64,000 bases of DNA from Fasciolopsis buskii (Eukaryota > Platyhelminthes > Trematoda > Plagiorchiida > Fasciolidae), in contig LUCM01007447.1 of NCBI GenBank assembly GCA_008360955.1, forward strand, positions 29,310-93,309. Direction: 5' to 3'. The notes beneath the pieces were generated by a model. That model saw nothing but the letters and a program-made list of their open reading frames with translations, searched no databases and was not told the origin of the DNA. Each line of letters opens with the position of its first letter. The first letter of the stretch is position 1. Shown here piece by piece: positions 12,014-23,539 of this stretch. The translations under genes were made by a program, and so were the position numbers.

Positions 12014-13951
12014 GTGCAACAGGCGACTGATCAGTTCTACTCCAACCTGCACAAGTGTCTTGATGCCATTACTCCTTCCCACATGATAAGCATGTTGCCC
12101 AAAAGGACTTACTGTGACCGGATAAACCGTAAGCTCGTTAAGCTCTGGCGGGCATTTTTTAGGACCAGAGACTTTTCGTTGTTTCTGCAAATAAATCGAT
12201 TAACAGTAATTCTCGAAACATTACTGGGCCACAGAACCAAAGAGCAGGAGCTGCAAGCTCTGAACCAGCCAAACCCAAATGCAGCACTGGCAAAACTGCT
12301 TAAACGCAGAACTACTCCTTGGTACTCAGCTATTCAAGTCCCGTATATCATTCATGTAAAAAACCCACAGGAGATTGCAGAATCTTTTGGTTAATTCTTT
12401 GCATCTGCTCTGGTAAAGGATAACAATCCCTCTACCCCATGCCAAGCTCGCTTGACTATGGAGTCGCAGTCAACAGGTGTATTTCTTCCGACGGACGTAG
12501 CCTAGCTGTTGCTAAAAATCAAAATTGGCTACCACCCGGACCTGATTCATTACTTCCAGCTGCGCTTGCATTAGGTGGGAGTTATATCCCAATTTTGTAA
12601 GCAAACATCCTCAGCTTATCTACTCAGTGCCGCAAATTCTTGTCAAAGTGGAAAAGCTATGTGATTATACCCGTTCAGAAAAACGGTACGCGCTATAATC
12701 CGGCAAACTACGGCCCAATAAATCACGCCCCTAAATTTTCCAGGATTATGGAACTTCTGATTAAGACTAGTCTTATAGCCTACCTTCTGGAATATGAAAT
12801 CATTAACCGTGGACAGCATGGCTTCCTTTGTAAGAAATCCTGCGCTACTTGCATGACTGCCTGCCTGAACGATATCATCAGGGCCCTGGGCACGGGAAGG
12901 TCAGTTATAGCAATCGTTTTAGACATGGCAAAAGCTTTCGACAGAGTATCCCACTCTAGGTTGCTAGGTAAAATGGCATCCTACGGTATTGTTGATCCAA
13001 TGCTGTCGTGGTTTTTATCTCATTTGCAATTTACAAAGTAGATAATGGAAGTAAATGGCTTAATATCCGAAACCACATTAGTGTCCAGTGGTGTGATCCA
13101 AGGCAGCGTTCTGGGTCCCCTGCTCTTTCCGTTGTGCAGGAATGATGTCTCCAATGTTATTCAAAACGTCATCCCGTTTCTCTTAGCAGACGACACCAAA
13201 ATTGTGTACACCTTTTACCCTGAAGCTTCAGAGTCCACCACAAATATCCTACTGTTAGACCTAGCGTCACTGAACTCCTGGGCAAACGAATGGATGACGA
13301 AATTCTCCGCTGAAAAAACAGCATCGCGGGGTACAAATGCTTGGAAACTGAACAATCCTAGTTAACTACCAAGTTCTCGATTTGTGGCTAAATGTTTCCT
13401 GCACTTTAAACTTGCCAGACGATGCTCTCGCACAAGTGGCGAAAGCAAATAAATTAGCAGGACCGTTATACCAAACCCTGAAGTTGTACGAAAGCAAACT
13501 GCATCTCTTTGGGACCCATGTCAGACTCATTCTGGAGTATTGCTCTCTATTCTGTTCTGACATGAGGCAATGCGATAGAGTGACGATTGAAAACGTCCAG
13601 CGTGCATTTGCCAGGCGGTTGATTGGCTACTCTGCAAGCCCAAATTATATGGAACACTGTGAGTCGCTGAAATTGGATCCCTTTTAGCTCCGACGCATAG
13701 GAGTAAACCCAATGATCTTTAACAATATATTTACAAGGGACAGCTGCGTTTCTCTTGTTAGAAACCCACTTCCATGTTCTCTCCAAATTGCGGATTCCAA
13801 TATAACTCCCTCATTTCCGAATACTTTAGCTAGTGCCAAATTCTTTATTGTTAGATGTTCGTCATTATGGAACAAACTCCCCAATAGTTGTGCATTTTGT
13901 CACCATTATCTATTGCATTTAAAAGCGAAGCACGTTGAGCAGTTACTGTAG
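12014..13951 (+). pseudogene. CR1-like reverse transcriptase, copy 2
   Basis: A linker (12014-12394) with QELQALNQPNPNAALAKLL leads into the RT. Fingers and palm: KWKSYVIIPVQKNGTRYNP, NYGPINHAPKFSRIMELL, QHGFLCKKSCATC, motif A VLDMAKAFDRVSHSRLL, then a stop codon at 13039-13041. The frame continues unchanged with SSGVIQGSVLGPLLF and the catalytic LADD box at 13183-13194. After one frameshift come the thumb and C-terminal blocks, ending in RCSSLWNKLPNS, which is characteristic of the CR1 C-terminus. All catalytic aspartates are present. The enzyme is dead because of the stop and the frameshifts. Confidence 0.88.
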
Positions 13952-13960
13952 ACGTTTTCA

Positions 13961-16034
13961 TTAATCTGTACCACCCATTCTCACCCGAATATGGAGTGTA
14001 TGAAACTGGATTGGGTCTCTGAAAAATGCACTGATGTCACCTTTTCGTTCATTGCGGAAAGGAAAGTAAATCTCCCAACTCATATCATATAGTAATCAAC
14101 TTAGTCTCTCTCACTTCAAACAGAGCTCCGGCACCCGCCCGTGGTACGTATTTACATGCAGTTCCACGTCGAATGCATCTCGCCGTTCTTCTGCTGCAGA
14201 AACGGTGCCTTTAGCTCAATAGTCTGACTTCATGTCCACAAACCTTATGGTTTTAATACTCATAGGTTTGCTCACCCACAACTCTCTCTTATGCACTGAT
14301 TCCAACACCGTCGCCAAAACGGTGTGGCGACCATACTCCGCCACCGTCTTCTCAAATAAACATTCCCTGTCATCCTCACCCTCTTTATCAGACTCCTCTC
14401 TTCAAGAAAATGACTGGCCCGTTGAAATCACCTTGTTTTTGACGAACCAAAAACGGTACTCTCCAAACGAAATAAGGTCCACATCTTGGTCTCTTCCTTT
14501 CTCACTGTTCATCGATATCTCTGTCCATTTTAGATAATTCAGACCTCATATCGTCTCCACAAACATAGAGTTCTACGTGGTATCTTCTCTTCCCGTAGTG
14601 ACTGTTTCTATCTACCACACCTGCTGGCCCCCACCGTTATTTTGTTTTCAGCCACCATCCATATATGTTGGTTTGCGCTATGCGTTCTGGCAACTTCCTT
14701 CTCTGCGCCGCCCGTAATATTGACCACTTCTTAACCCTCATTTGGCAGCCAGGCCAGGCCGCATTCCGTCTTTCCTCTCTCTTCTAGGCCGATTAGTTGC
14801 TCTTGGGTGGAAACTTATTCCGTGCTCTGGCTACCGCGGTTTCGGCTTGCGTGCGAATAACCAATCCCGAAAACCGATGTCTCCATTACCCTTCGCTTAC
14901 CATATTTGAATTCCCTCCTCCACCCCACGCGTACACAAACGTTACCACGATAATGCGGGTCGCGGTCACATCCACCCTTTTGATCGGCGCACATCGGGCG
15001 GGCAGCTCAGCTGCAGCGGTGTGTGGGTGCATCTGGGTTGGCGGATTGCAACTCCTGCGCTCACCCTCAAACGGGTTTTTCAGACTGGGTGGCCAGCACT
15101 CGGTCAGGCTCGCCCACCAGCCCCGTGTTCATAAACAGCACTCTAGCCCCTAAGTTCACGTGCACTATTTTGTACTGGCGCCCTCTTGCTCCTTCCCAAA
15201 ATTCTTTTTCCAAAATCATATAAAGCAGACTCAGGAAGGACAGTATTTTTGCTGGCATCTGGTATAAACTGACATTCACAATGAATCTCGGCAATGGAAA
15301 ACAGCTGAGAAGCGTCATTGTTTATCAACCTCTGTTCTGATCTGCGGAATTTGGCGATAGACCGATGCTCCTGGTAACAGTTCTCCACAGCAGTCCATCA
15401 GACGTTGCAAACTTTGATACCAGTTCTCCTTCTTTTTCAACCCTAGCAAGTCTGGACCAAGCTGAAATTCATGAATTAAAAATTGCTCAAAACAAACCTC
15501 ATGTGTCGATCGTACGATTACGCGATTCCCATCCCGCGTCGCCGCCTTCCTTACTCAACGGACTGCGCTTTCAGATTTTTTGCCTGTTATACTGCTTCAT
15601 ATGATATCCAGTCTGGTTTTCGCTCATCTCCATTCCGTTATCACATCCATATTGATCTCCATCTCCACCATATAACCCTCTGATTTTTGAGGCTCCCGGC
15701 AGACTGGCGGCGACAGCCATTGCCTTCCAGCCGTACTTTGCGCCCGCGATGCGCAACTTGCTGCATTCAGACATATTATTACTCGCGGTGAAGGACTGGT
15801 AATCAGCCAAAGAAAAATTTCAGTGAATGATTATCTAGCTTTAATTCAAAAACTCGAAACCTCGTGCCCAGCAAATTACAACGCTAGTGATAATCTTGCG
15901 AGCGAAACCCTATTGCATTGCATGTCTGCTGTCTGTTGGTTGTGTTTGCAATGTGCCTGCCTTCCTCAATTTTAGCTTGCCTTGCGCATGCCTCCCGTAT
16001 CTCCACAAATATGCACTAACTAACTAAATCCTCC
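13961..16034. other. pyrimidine-rich stretch, probably a dead retroelement body
   Basis: The plus strand is rich in C and T, and several short open stretches (14232-14537, 14797-15153, 15365-15604) have serine- and proline-rich translations. It leads into a LINE-type 3' tail at 16035, so it may be the untranslated or ORF1-like part of that element. No conserved domain was seen. Confidence 0.35.
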
Positions 16035-16172
16035 AATAACTCAAGATTGCTCTCACACCATTTTCTAATCTCAATTTATATTATGTGCATTTACAGTGCA
16101 TCATCCTTGTAAAAATTCGATCTTGCCTCGCAAATCAAGAAATAAACATAATTATTATTATTATCATCATCA
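16035..16172 (+). repeat. LINE-type 3' tail ending in a trinucleotide run
   Basis: This segment shares an ordered set of blocks with 19002-19130: AATAACTCAAG, a T/C-rich middle, CATCCTTGTA-AAA-TT-GATCTTG, then CAAATCAAGAAATA and an AT-rich trinucleotide run (ATT then ATC). A tail ending in a short tandem repeat is usual for CR1/RTE-type LINEs, which end in microsatellites instead of poly(A). The source ORFs cannot be assigned. Confidence 0.65.
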
Positions 16173-16343
16173 ACGAGCCGATTCCACAAGCAGCTCTGAA
16201 ACAACTAAGTTAACTGATGGTCGACCATCATCACATCCAGTTATCCCGGAAGTTAAACTGGTTAAAGGTTATTTCTAACGAACAATGTTTGTCATAAAAA
16301 GCGACATGGGATCATCTAGCGCCTTAGTTCGTCTTCACAGCGT

Positions 16344-16600
16344 TGGACCCTCTCTTTTATTCAACCTGTCTCTTCTGTCTCGAGCCCTATCTATTTGCCC
16401 CTTCTGCCTACCCATAGTTTTATCTCCATTAATAACACGCCCGATGCTAGCAACAATTTATTGTCAAGTAGTGTAGTAGGTGGTTTCCAGTCTGCTAGGT
16501 CACATTTTCTCAAGCCTCGTCAGCCTTTGCGTCTGGGTTCCTTCAATATGCGCACTTTAATGCAGGCTGGCCAACAGGCGTGTTTGGGAGGGATATTTCA
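16344..16600 (+). mobile_element. RTE-like element, 5'-end fragment only
   Basis: This piece is about 85-90 percent identical by eye to 47917-48150, the start of the RTE-like element at 48 kb. It includes the pyrimidine-rich leader and the codons for the start of the endonuclease (LGSFNMRTLMQAGQQA). Similarity stops at about 16600, well before the rest of the domain. A 5' end without its 3' end is unusual for a LINE, because incomplete reverse transcription removes the 5' part. Confidence 0.8.
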
Positions 16601-16845
16601 ACATCGTTGGAAGGCATATTCAAGCTTTCTGTCCGATGCGGTACTTTTTTCACGCAATAGTAAATATCTATCATAATCTTCATGCACGAGAAAGGCATAC
16701 GGCCTGACCCAACCAGTTTTAGGTCGACCAACGATGCTTCTGTTATCTCTAGAATCCTAGGGCGCCTGATCAAAAAGCATCCCGTGGCATATCTTACAGA
16801 TCATGAACCAGCTAACACTGATGAATATGGATTTTAAGAAAAATT

Positions 16846-17130
16846 TTGCACTACGTGCGCAACGGACTGACTAAATCCAACCACATTGCCGGAAAGTCAG
16901 TGATGGTAGTGTTTTGGAACATGACAAAAGCCTTTCATGGATTATTCGACCACAGGCTGATAAAACAGTCAAATATTTTGAGGTCACCGACATTTATTCT
17001 CAAGGACCACGTCACACATTTCATCTAGAGTTCAAGCAGCACACGTGAATGGCATCGCTTCTTGCTCTGGGCCAGTAACTGGTGGCGCAATCCAAAGAAT
17101 AGTACTTGGCCGTCTAAAAATAACTTACCT
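16846..17130 (+). pseudogene. CR1-like reverse transcriptase, small fragment
   Basis: The open piece contains VVFWNMTKAFHGLFDHRL, the equivalent of RT motif A 'VFLDMTKAFDRVSHRL'. The motif A aspartate has become asparagine, and the second aspartate of the block is histidine. A shifted frame then gives SGPVTGGAIQRIVLGRL, corresponding to 'SGVIQGSVLGPL'. The YADD-like box was not found. This is a short remnant of the CR1-like family, next to the RTE fragment. Confidence 0.7.
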
Positions 17131-17821
17131 ATTGGACTACGCAACAAAACCCGTTCAAATTGGTAGGTCTTATACGGAAGTTGCTTTTAAAAGAAGGGTA
17201 CGACGTTGAAGATGATGAAATCATACATGCAGGTATTGGTTCTAAGGCCTAATCCACCATCGTACGTGTGGTTGTTTACCCAAAATGTGGTTTTCTTTAG
17301 TCCGTGCATGCGCAACCCCAAATGACTGTGGAATATTTCCCTGAGCTTCTCCGAATACGGAAGAAACAGACCACTCCGAGCAGGTGGCAAAAATATAAAA
17401 TGCAAAAAAGCAGAATCACGGGGAAGAACTGCGAAAGGCATCATTTGCGTATAAACGAAGCAACAGACGAATATAACGGGTTTGATCTAGAACGGAATCT
17501 GACTCTTGTTTTTTCCAGAGGCCGAGGTAACTCCTTCGGTTCGAACTTAACCGCTGACAGTGTTTCCGGGGTCGGGAATGGTAGGAACGAATTTGAAATA
17601 TTACTGTCAGTCGTTCAGAATGAGGCATAGAATTTGACCAATGCTTCGGCGATTTATTGAGGGTTATATAGTTAGATGTTATTGTAGGTGAGTTGGTGGA
17701 AAGGAGTGGCCTAGAACTTCGTGTGTTCGGTCATCAGTTAACTCAGTTGTATCAGAGCTGCTCGTGGAATCGGCTCGTTGAGATCACATAGCTCTTTCCC
17801 TTTACAATGGTTGTCTTGTAT
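17131..17821. other. unassigned spacer
   Basis: Two overlapping open stretches on opposite strands (17304-17630 plus, 17187-17444 minus) have no recognisable domain. Nothing else is supported. Confidence 0.5.
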
Positions 17822-18123
17822 AAATCTAATTGTTGTGACAGGCGACTAATTGGTAGAAGTAAAACTTTCCGTGGTTCTGAAGCCCGGCGACTTTGTGGCT
17901 TAGTCGGGCATGGCCGGTCTCTTTGGTGGGCGCCGATTGAGTCTGCGCCGGCATAACTCTAGCAAGGCATTCGCGCGGGGATGAATGAAGCTTATCAGTT
18001 GCCACTTGCACATCTCTTGAGAAGAAGGCGTACCAATTGCAACTGCGGAGCAGACTTGGCAGGTAACCTCAGTTTGCCTAGAAATTAGAAATGGGAAGCT
18101 AATACTACAAGATAAAACCCAGC
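17822..18123 (-). repeat. inverted repeat B, right copy (302 bp)
   Basis: This is the reverse complement of 9274-9575, with about three differences in 302 bases and no indel. Just outside, at 18124-18180, the sequence no longer matches the left locus, so on this side the boundary looks like an insertion or breakpoint and not gradual divergence. Confidence 0.88.
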
Positions 18124-19001
18124 AGGCAGAGAAAGTTCCTAGCGCTGTCACCGGTTCTGCCCTCGTAATGATAATTCCAAATCTGCTATTTAATCATTCC
18201 TGCCAGTAACCTGCTGGATAGAATTGGCGCGCGAGTTCTGGCCCGGTCAACCGAAAGCACACGGTTTGTCGCATTGGATACCTCAGTTCGCGTTTTTGCG
18301 ATTGAGCAAAAGCACAGTTACGACTGGCTCCGGAATGGCTTGCGCACCTCATATTCCCCAACCGTACTGCTGACAAAGATAAAAAGCCACGACAACGAAA
18401 ATGACAGCATACAGAACATTCTTAGCTAGTGCATTTAAGGAGTGTTCTTACACGGAGTTTTCCTCATCTGATGCACCTCCCAGTACAGATTATCGCTTTC
18501 CGCATGTAAGTACAATCACCGTCCTTGGGAGTTCCATATTCAAGCTTCATAAATATCCTCCAGATAGTCTGAGAAAATCTTGGAAGTCTTCCTCAGCCTT
18601 TAGCAATTTTTTGGCCTTTCGTTGTTGTCAAACACGTGTCTTATCCAATTTTCCTGACGTTCCACCTGGTTTTCACCGCTTCCATCCAGTTACCTTATTA
18701 CCACTGCCTGTCACCTTTTCAGCTTAACGTTTCCGTCTATTAAGCGGGGCTCCTGAAGTTTGGAGACTCCGGCCATATCTCGACATCAGCCGCTGAGTTT
18801 GGCCCATGTGTTGCGCCAGCAATGCTCATATTTAGTGCACTTAAACACGGAATTACTCGTAGTCCGCTGCTCGCAAACAGTCCTAGGAAACTTCTTCTGG
18901 TGTTGAAAAATTAGTTTTCTATTTTTTTGCTTTTGACTGGTATACTTGTACTATCCCCATCGCTTCGCAACATCTCATTTCATTTTCCAGTGTGCTTCTG
19001 C
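18124..19001. other. unassigned, leads into a LINE-type tail
   Basis: A 108-codon open stretch at 18401-18727 has a serine- and proline-rich translation with no known domain. It lies just upstream of the second 3' tail and may belong to the same kind of dead element as 13961-16034. Confidence 0.35.
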
Positions 19002-19130
19002 AATAACTCAAGTTTGCTCCATCCTGCTTCTACTATTTGCATTTCTTTTGCATCCTCCTTGTATAAATTTGATCTTGTCTTGCGCATGCCTCTCGCAAAT
19101 CAAGAAATACGCATTTTTATTATAACATTA
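19002..19130 (+). repeat. LINE-type 3' tail, second copy
   Basis: The same ordered blocks as at 16035-16172 are present: AATAACTCAAG, TCCTTGTATAAATTTGATCT, CAAATCAAGAAATA, then a T/A-rich end. The trinucleotide run is shorter here. The two copies share a strand and a 3' terminus, so they come from one family. Confidence 0.65.
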
Positions 19131-19275
19131 GTTATGGAATGTATTTCTACTAATCTTTGACTCCCACGATAAAATTACTCGCACAATCTAGATTTGGGCA
19201 CCGCCTTATTAGATCGGTCGAAGGCTCCTGGTCCAGCGTCTTTTCAACAACTTGCCACATCTAAGGCATATCCTG

Positions 19276-19853
19276 GTGCCCATTTTTTATCACACAGCCA
19301 TATATCTGTACACATTTCACCATTTTGTCAAGATGGCTATCTCTAGGCCTAAGCGTGCCAATATCTACTAGACGCACCGCCTCCGCACCCTTGCAACCCA
19401 TCTGCCGGCCTTTAAGATGCACTGGTAATGTCGCAGACTTGTTCTTGCAGACGGATAATAAATTCAAAAATTGGAGCAAATGATTCACGAGATAACTTAC
19501 AAAATTTTACTGATGAAACCGGTGAGCACGAAGCGCTTCTTCTTACCTATCGAGCCAAAACGCCTAAAATCCACTATGCAAACATCTTGCTAGTGTCTGT
19601 CAAACTACCAATTCAATATCCCTAGGGCCGTCTTATGCTGCAGTTTCCAATGTTTCTAACCGCACTCCATTGGGCTCGTTTAAAAACAGTGTAATTTCCG
19701 TTTGCAATATGGCAGAGCTCGCCTGCCACTGTTTTGGACTACGTCAACGAGTGCTAAGCAAATTCTGTTTAGTACTGTTTCAGTTTCTTAGTCCCGCCGC
19801 TGCAAACCAGTTTTTAAGGAGTGAAGCTATGATATCCTCATCTACTTCCCTTC
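19276..19853 (+). repeat. inverted repeat A, right copy (578 bp)
   Basis: This copy is near identical to the reverse complement of 2666-3243 (about two differences, no indel). Past 19853 the two loci still align, but at roughly 65-70 percent identity over the next 60 bases. Before 19276 short matching blocks (TTCAACNACTT, GGCAT) also continue. Both loci therefore seem to descend from one older repeat, of which only this stretch has been kept or made identical. Confidence 0.9.
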
Positions 19854-21600
19854 AAGCCAACCACATTAATTCTGAAAAAACCTTTTGTTCTCAGGGTTTC
19901 TCAGATTGCACTGAATTGTTGTACCTAAAACCTGTCCACCATACATGTATAACCACAATCCAGCCAACGTTACTCGATTCCTGTTACCACAGCCTTCCAC
20001 CTTTCGCCGGATCCTCCGCGGGCTGTTTTTGGCTTTGATAGCCACGTTCGTTTACTATGACTTTCTTTTATAATATTATTCGTATTTCTTGGAAACTTCG
20101 AGAGGCATGCGTGGTTGCTTGATCAAAAGTTACAGGGTTGTTGCAAGTCAAATTGAACAAGCAAATGAACATTTGGGTGCAAAATGAGAGGAAATAGCTA
20201 AACTGTCATATCAAGAGGAACATGGTGTTTATACGCACCAACGATGCATATCGCAGATGCAGAGTTCAACTGGACGGTGGTGGCGGGCGTGGTGTACGCT
20301 GTATTCGCGCTTAAATAGTCTATAAAATGAATATGAATGTTACAATGTCATGAAGAAAGTCTCCAAAGACCTTGAGAGCAAGGTGAAACGTGTCAAAACG
20401 GACCAAAACAACTGACGGGAAGACTACTGTTGGCATATAGATACCCTGTATTATAATGAATATGAAAAATTACGTCGGGCATCTTACCATGGATCCTGGA
20501 GTCAAGAAATTAGTCAAAAGCCTTTTGAAAATGCGGAGGGACGAAGAACACTAACTAACCATTGTTCAAAGACATGAAGAATGGAAATGTCGTCGGCATT
20601 GAGGAGTGAGGCTTCATAGGGTATGGTTGAATAATGTGTTTACCCTGGTAAGCCAGTGTGAAACAAAACCAATTTCTTTGCTTCTTTTGTTTGCGTTTGT
20701 GGGCTTAGCTGATAGAGCTTACCGGCATAGTGATAGCCGCGATTGCCGAGGCGATGACTGAAGTGATTCTTGCAATGGACGATGAAAACGACATCTGGAA
20801 CAGGGATCTATGTATGGGTGCCCTCGTGGCAATTGGATGTCAACGTGGGAGGAATGTTGGACACAGGCGGCCAGTTCCAGCAGTAAATCTGCGCAATCGG
20901 AGGGATTCATGGATCACTTTATGTGGCCTCGATATCTAGGAGGACTTGCTACGTGGGTGATTCACGCGGATTAAAAGCAATGTCCACTTCGTCGCGGAAG
21001 TGGAGCAGGTCATATTTATCCGTCCTGGGACGGTTGATTGAAGCCTTGGGTCAGCTTGTTTTCACGGTGTGCTGAGACGTGCGAGGATGGAGCCAGAAAC
21101 TGGATGGTAGACTCTTGGCGAGACACGGGTGCAAACGCACATAACTGCAACGGAAAAAGGCGGAGATGGCAATCTTGGGGTATTCCATCTGAGGTTTATA
21201 GTGCGTGGAAATCAAAGAACCAGACGTGATGAATGTTATGTAGAATGCGTTATCAGGTTATGCCGAACTTCCCGCTTGGAATAATCTCTCTGTCAAATTC
21301 ACGCATAAGCAAGGGTTTAGATTGGGACATTAAATATTAATTTGGGAGTAAGTGGGAATGCAATGTGCGTGTCTTTTTATATACCTTGCTATATGCGCAC
21401 TAAACGAAATAGAAAGTCAGGTGAAAAATTGCAGTGGCTTGTTTCATTGACGGAGTTTTTCTGCCTATACCCACAGTGAATTGTACTTCATGAAACTACT
21501 GGGTATAAAAAATGGCCAGTCCTCGTTGAGTAAGTTGAGATAAGACTTCGAGCGTTATATTCAGTCAGTACCCTAGGCCCAGTTCATAGGCTCTTTCTAT
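19854..21600. other. unassigned stretch with weak continuation of repeat A
   Basis: The first 150 bases are diverged homologues of the sequence left of repeat A at 2500-2665. The rest, to 21600, has only short open stretches on both strands, none with a domain I can name. Confidence 0.45.
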
Positions 21601-21619
21601 TGGAGTGTAAGGATCGCGC

Positions 21620-23539
21620 ATGTTTAGCAAGTTTTATACGGTTATTGCCTTCCGAATTTCGTTTTCAAGGGTGTCGGAGGCAGAACAAATCATCCCTATA
21701 TGTAGGGGTAGTTTATTCCACAAGGAGGAATATTTGATGGTGAAGGAGTTTTTCTTAAGTGCCATCCTGGACATGGGAACTGAAACCAAGAACTCAGGTC
21801 GACACAAGCCTTAGGGAAGGTTGTTTCTTATTTGGGGTGCGGAGATGCACACATTTTTACCAATAATCCTGTGAAAAAAGAAGAGGTCGATGTGAACTTG
21901 ACGCAGCCATAAGGGATCGATGTGTATTTTTATGCAACGTTCCATGTAGTCTTGCGAGGGAGAGCAGCCCAGAAGTCGTTTTGTAAATGTTCGTTGAATA
22001 TTCTCAATCTGCAGTCTGTCACTCTGCCGCATGTTGGAACACACGATGGAACAGTAGTCCAGGACAGGTCTTACGTGCGTTTTATATATTAACAACTTGC
22101 TTTCCTGATTTCCAAAAGTTCTGCGTGCCAACCCAATTAGTCTCCTAGCTTTTGCAACTTGGATCCGGGTGTGTTCTGAGAGGTTGAATGTGCTGGCGTA
22201 ATGCAAACCCAGGCGTCTGACAGTGTGAGGGGAAGGAATAACTTCCTGATTAACCTCAAAGATTCTTGTAGGAAGGTGGCATTTTTCTGCAAGTATGCTG
22301 CTTTGTGGGCCGAGAATTTCATTGACCAAGCTGCGCACCATGAATCAAGCGATAGTAAATCATTTTTACATTGTCTTTGATCGTGTTGATGTCACGAAGG
22401 GGAAACGTGTATACAATTTTTATATCATTTGCAAACGAAGAAAGAATACCATGCATAACAATGTGAAAAATGTCGTTGATTTGCAGCAGAAATAGCAGTT
22501 GAATTAGTGCTCCTCCTTGAATAGCTTCACTAGTAATCGGACGACGCTTGGATAGGGTTCCATTTACATTCACTACCTGCATTCTAGAGGCCAAATAGGA
22601 GAAGAACCAAGCCAGAAGGAGGAGTCTATGCCGTAGCTCTTGACTTTCATGGGGAGCTTGCGATGGGATACGCGATCAAAAGCCTTTGCCATATCTAAGA
22701 AAATCGCAATAACCGACTTCCCTTCTTTGGCAGCCTTCATCAGTATGGTTAGGAAATCAGTCATGCACGCAGAACAATTTCCTTTGAAGGAAACCATGTT
22801 GGCCGGCGTTGATGAGGCCATGATCCAATGGGTAAGTTTTTAGCTTACTTTTTATTATTCCATCTGTAATCCCAGAGACAACTGGGGTGTGATTGATGGG
22901 TCCGTAATTAGATGGCTCCTGCTTCGAACCGTTTTTGTGAATTAGGACAATGACAGAAGGTTTCCACTGGTGGGGGAAAGTTCGACATTTTAAGGAAAGA
23001 TTAAATAGACTGGACAAAAGGAAAGGGATGTCTGCACCCCCAAATTTGAAGAGGGCTGGGGGAAGGCCGTCTAGTCCAACGTAGAAAGGCGGCCTCACTT
23101 TCGACAGCAGTGGTTTAACATCACTTGAGTGAATAAAGGATCATGTAGGGGAATCAGAAGAGACTTGCATAATGTCCGGTACAAGGGTGTTGTCATCAGT
23201 TGTCATAGAGGCGGGGAAACAATCACTGAACACCTCTGAAATCATCAGTGCGTCATTTGTGCACGTGCCCCTGAATATGACTTACGTGATGTGCGTACTA
23301 GGTAGGGAGTGGTTAGTTCCCAGTAGTTTGTCCAGTGCTGCAGCCTTGTTGGCAGAGTGCAACGCTTGAAGTTCCTTCTTCTTTTGAAGAGAATCGAAAA
23401 ATGTCTTGATCTCTGTAGACAGGCGGTTCATTTGCAATATCAGAGCAAATTCTTTCGTACTTTTAAATCTTGTCTGGATTAAAGAATGCTTTTTTTGAGA
23501 CTGCTCAGGGTGCCCAACCTTTTGGGGATCGTGCCACAC
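21620..23539 (-). pseudogene. CR1-like reverse transcriptase, copy 3
   Basis: The linker contains KKELQALHSANKAAALDKLL, close to the linker of copy 2. RT blocks: LPPALFKFGGADIPFLL, WKPSVIVLIHKNGSK, NYGPINHTPVVSGITDG, motif A IFLDMAKAFDRVSHRKL, a damaged SEAIQGGALIQ block, and the catalytic box as FAND at 22424-22435, where the first aspartate is asparagine. The C-terminal half (22341-21811) is open for 176 codons: LGLHYASTFNLSEHTRI, RPVLDYCSIVCSNMRQSDRL, KRLLGCSPSQDYMERC. The last block, KYSSLWNKLPLHI, lies past a stop at about 21720. Confidence 0.88.

Larger units (their letters stand above)
9790..13960 (+). mobile_element. CR1-like non-LTR retrotransposon, copy 2 (best preserved)
   Basis: On the plus strand the order is ORF1 (from about 9836), endonuclease (about 11260-11990) and reverse transcriptase to its C-terminal end (12014-13951). 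It is the most complete copy in the window. The RT catalytic box is intact and the RT core is broken by a single stop codon, with frameshifts only outside the core. The pyrimidine-rich DNA at 9640-9790 may be its 5' untranslated region. No 3' tail could be defined past 13960. Confidence 0.85.

Noticed and set aside
19200..19260. KAPGP-like wording resembling the start of an RT fingers domain
   Set aside because: The match is five residues long, with no following RT block in any frame.
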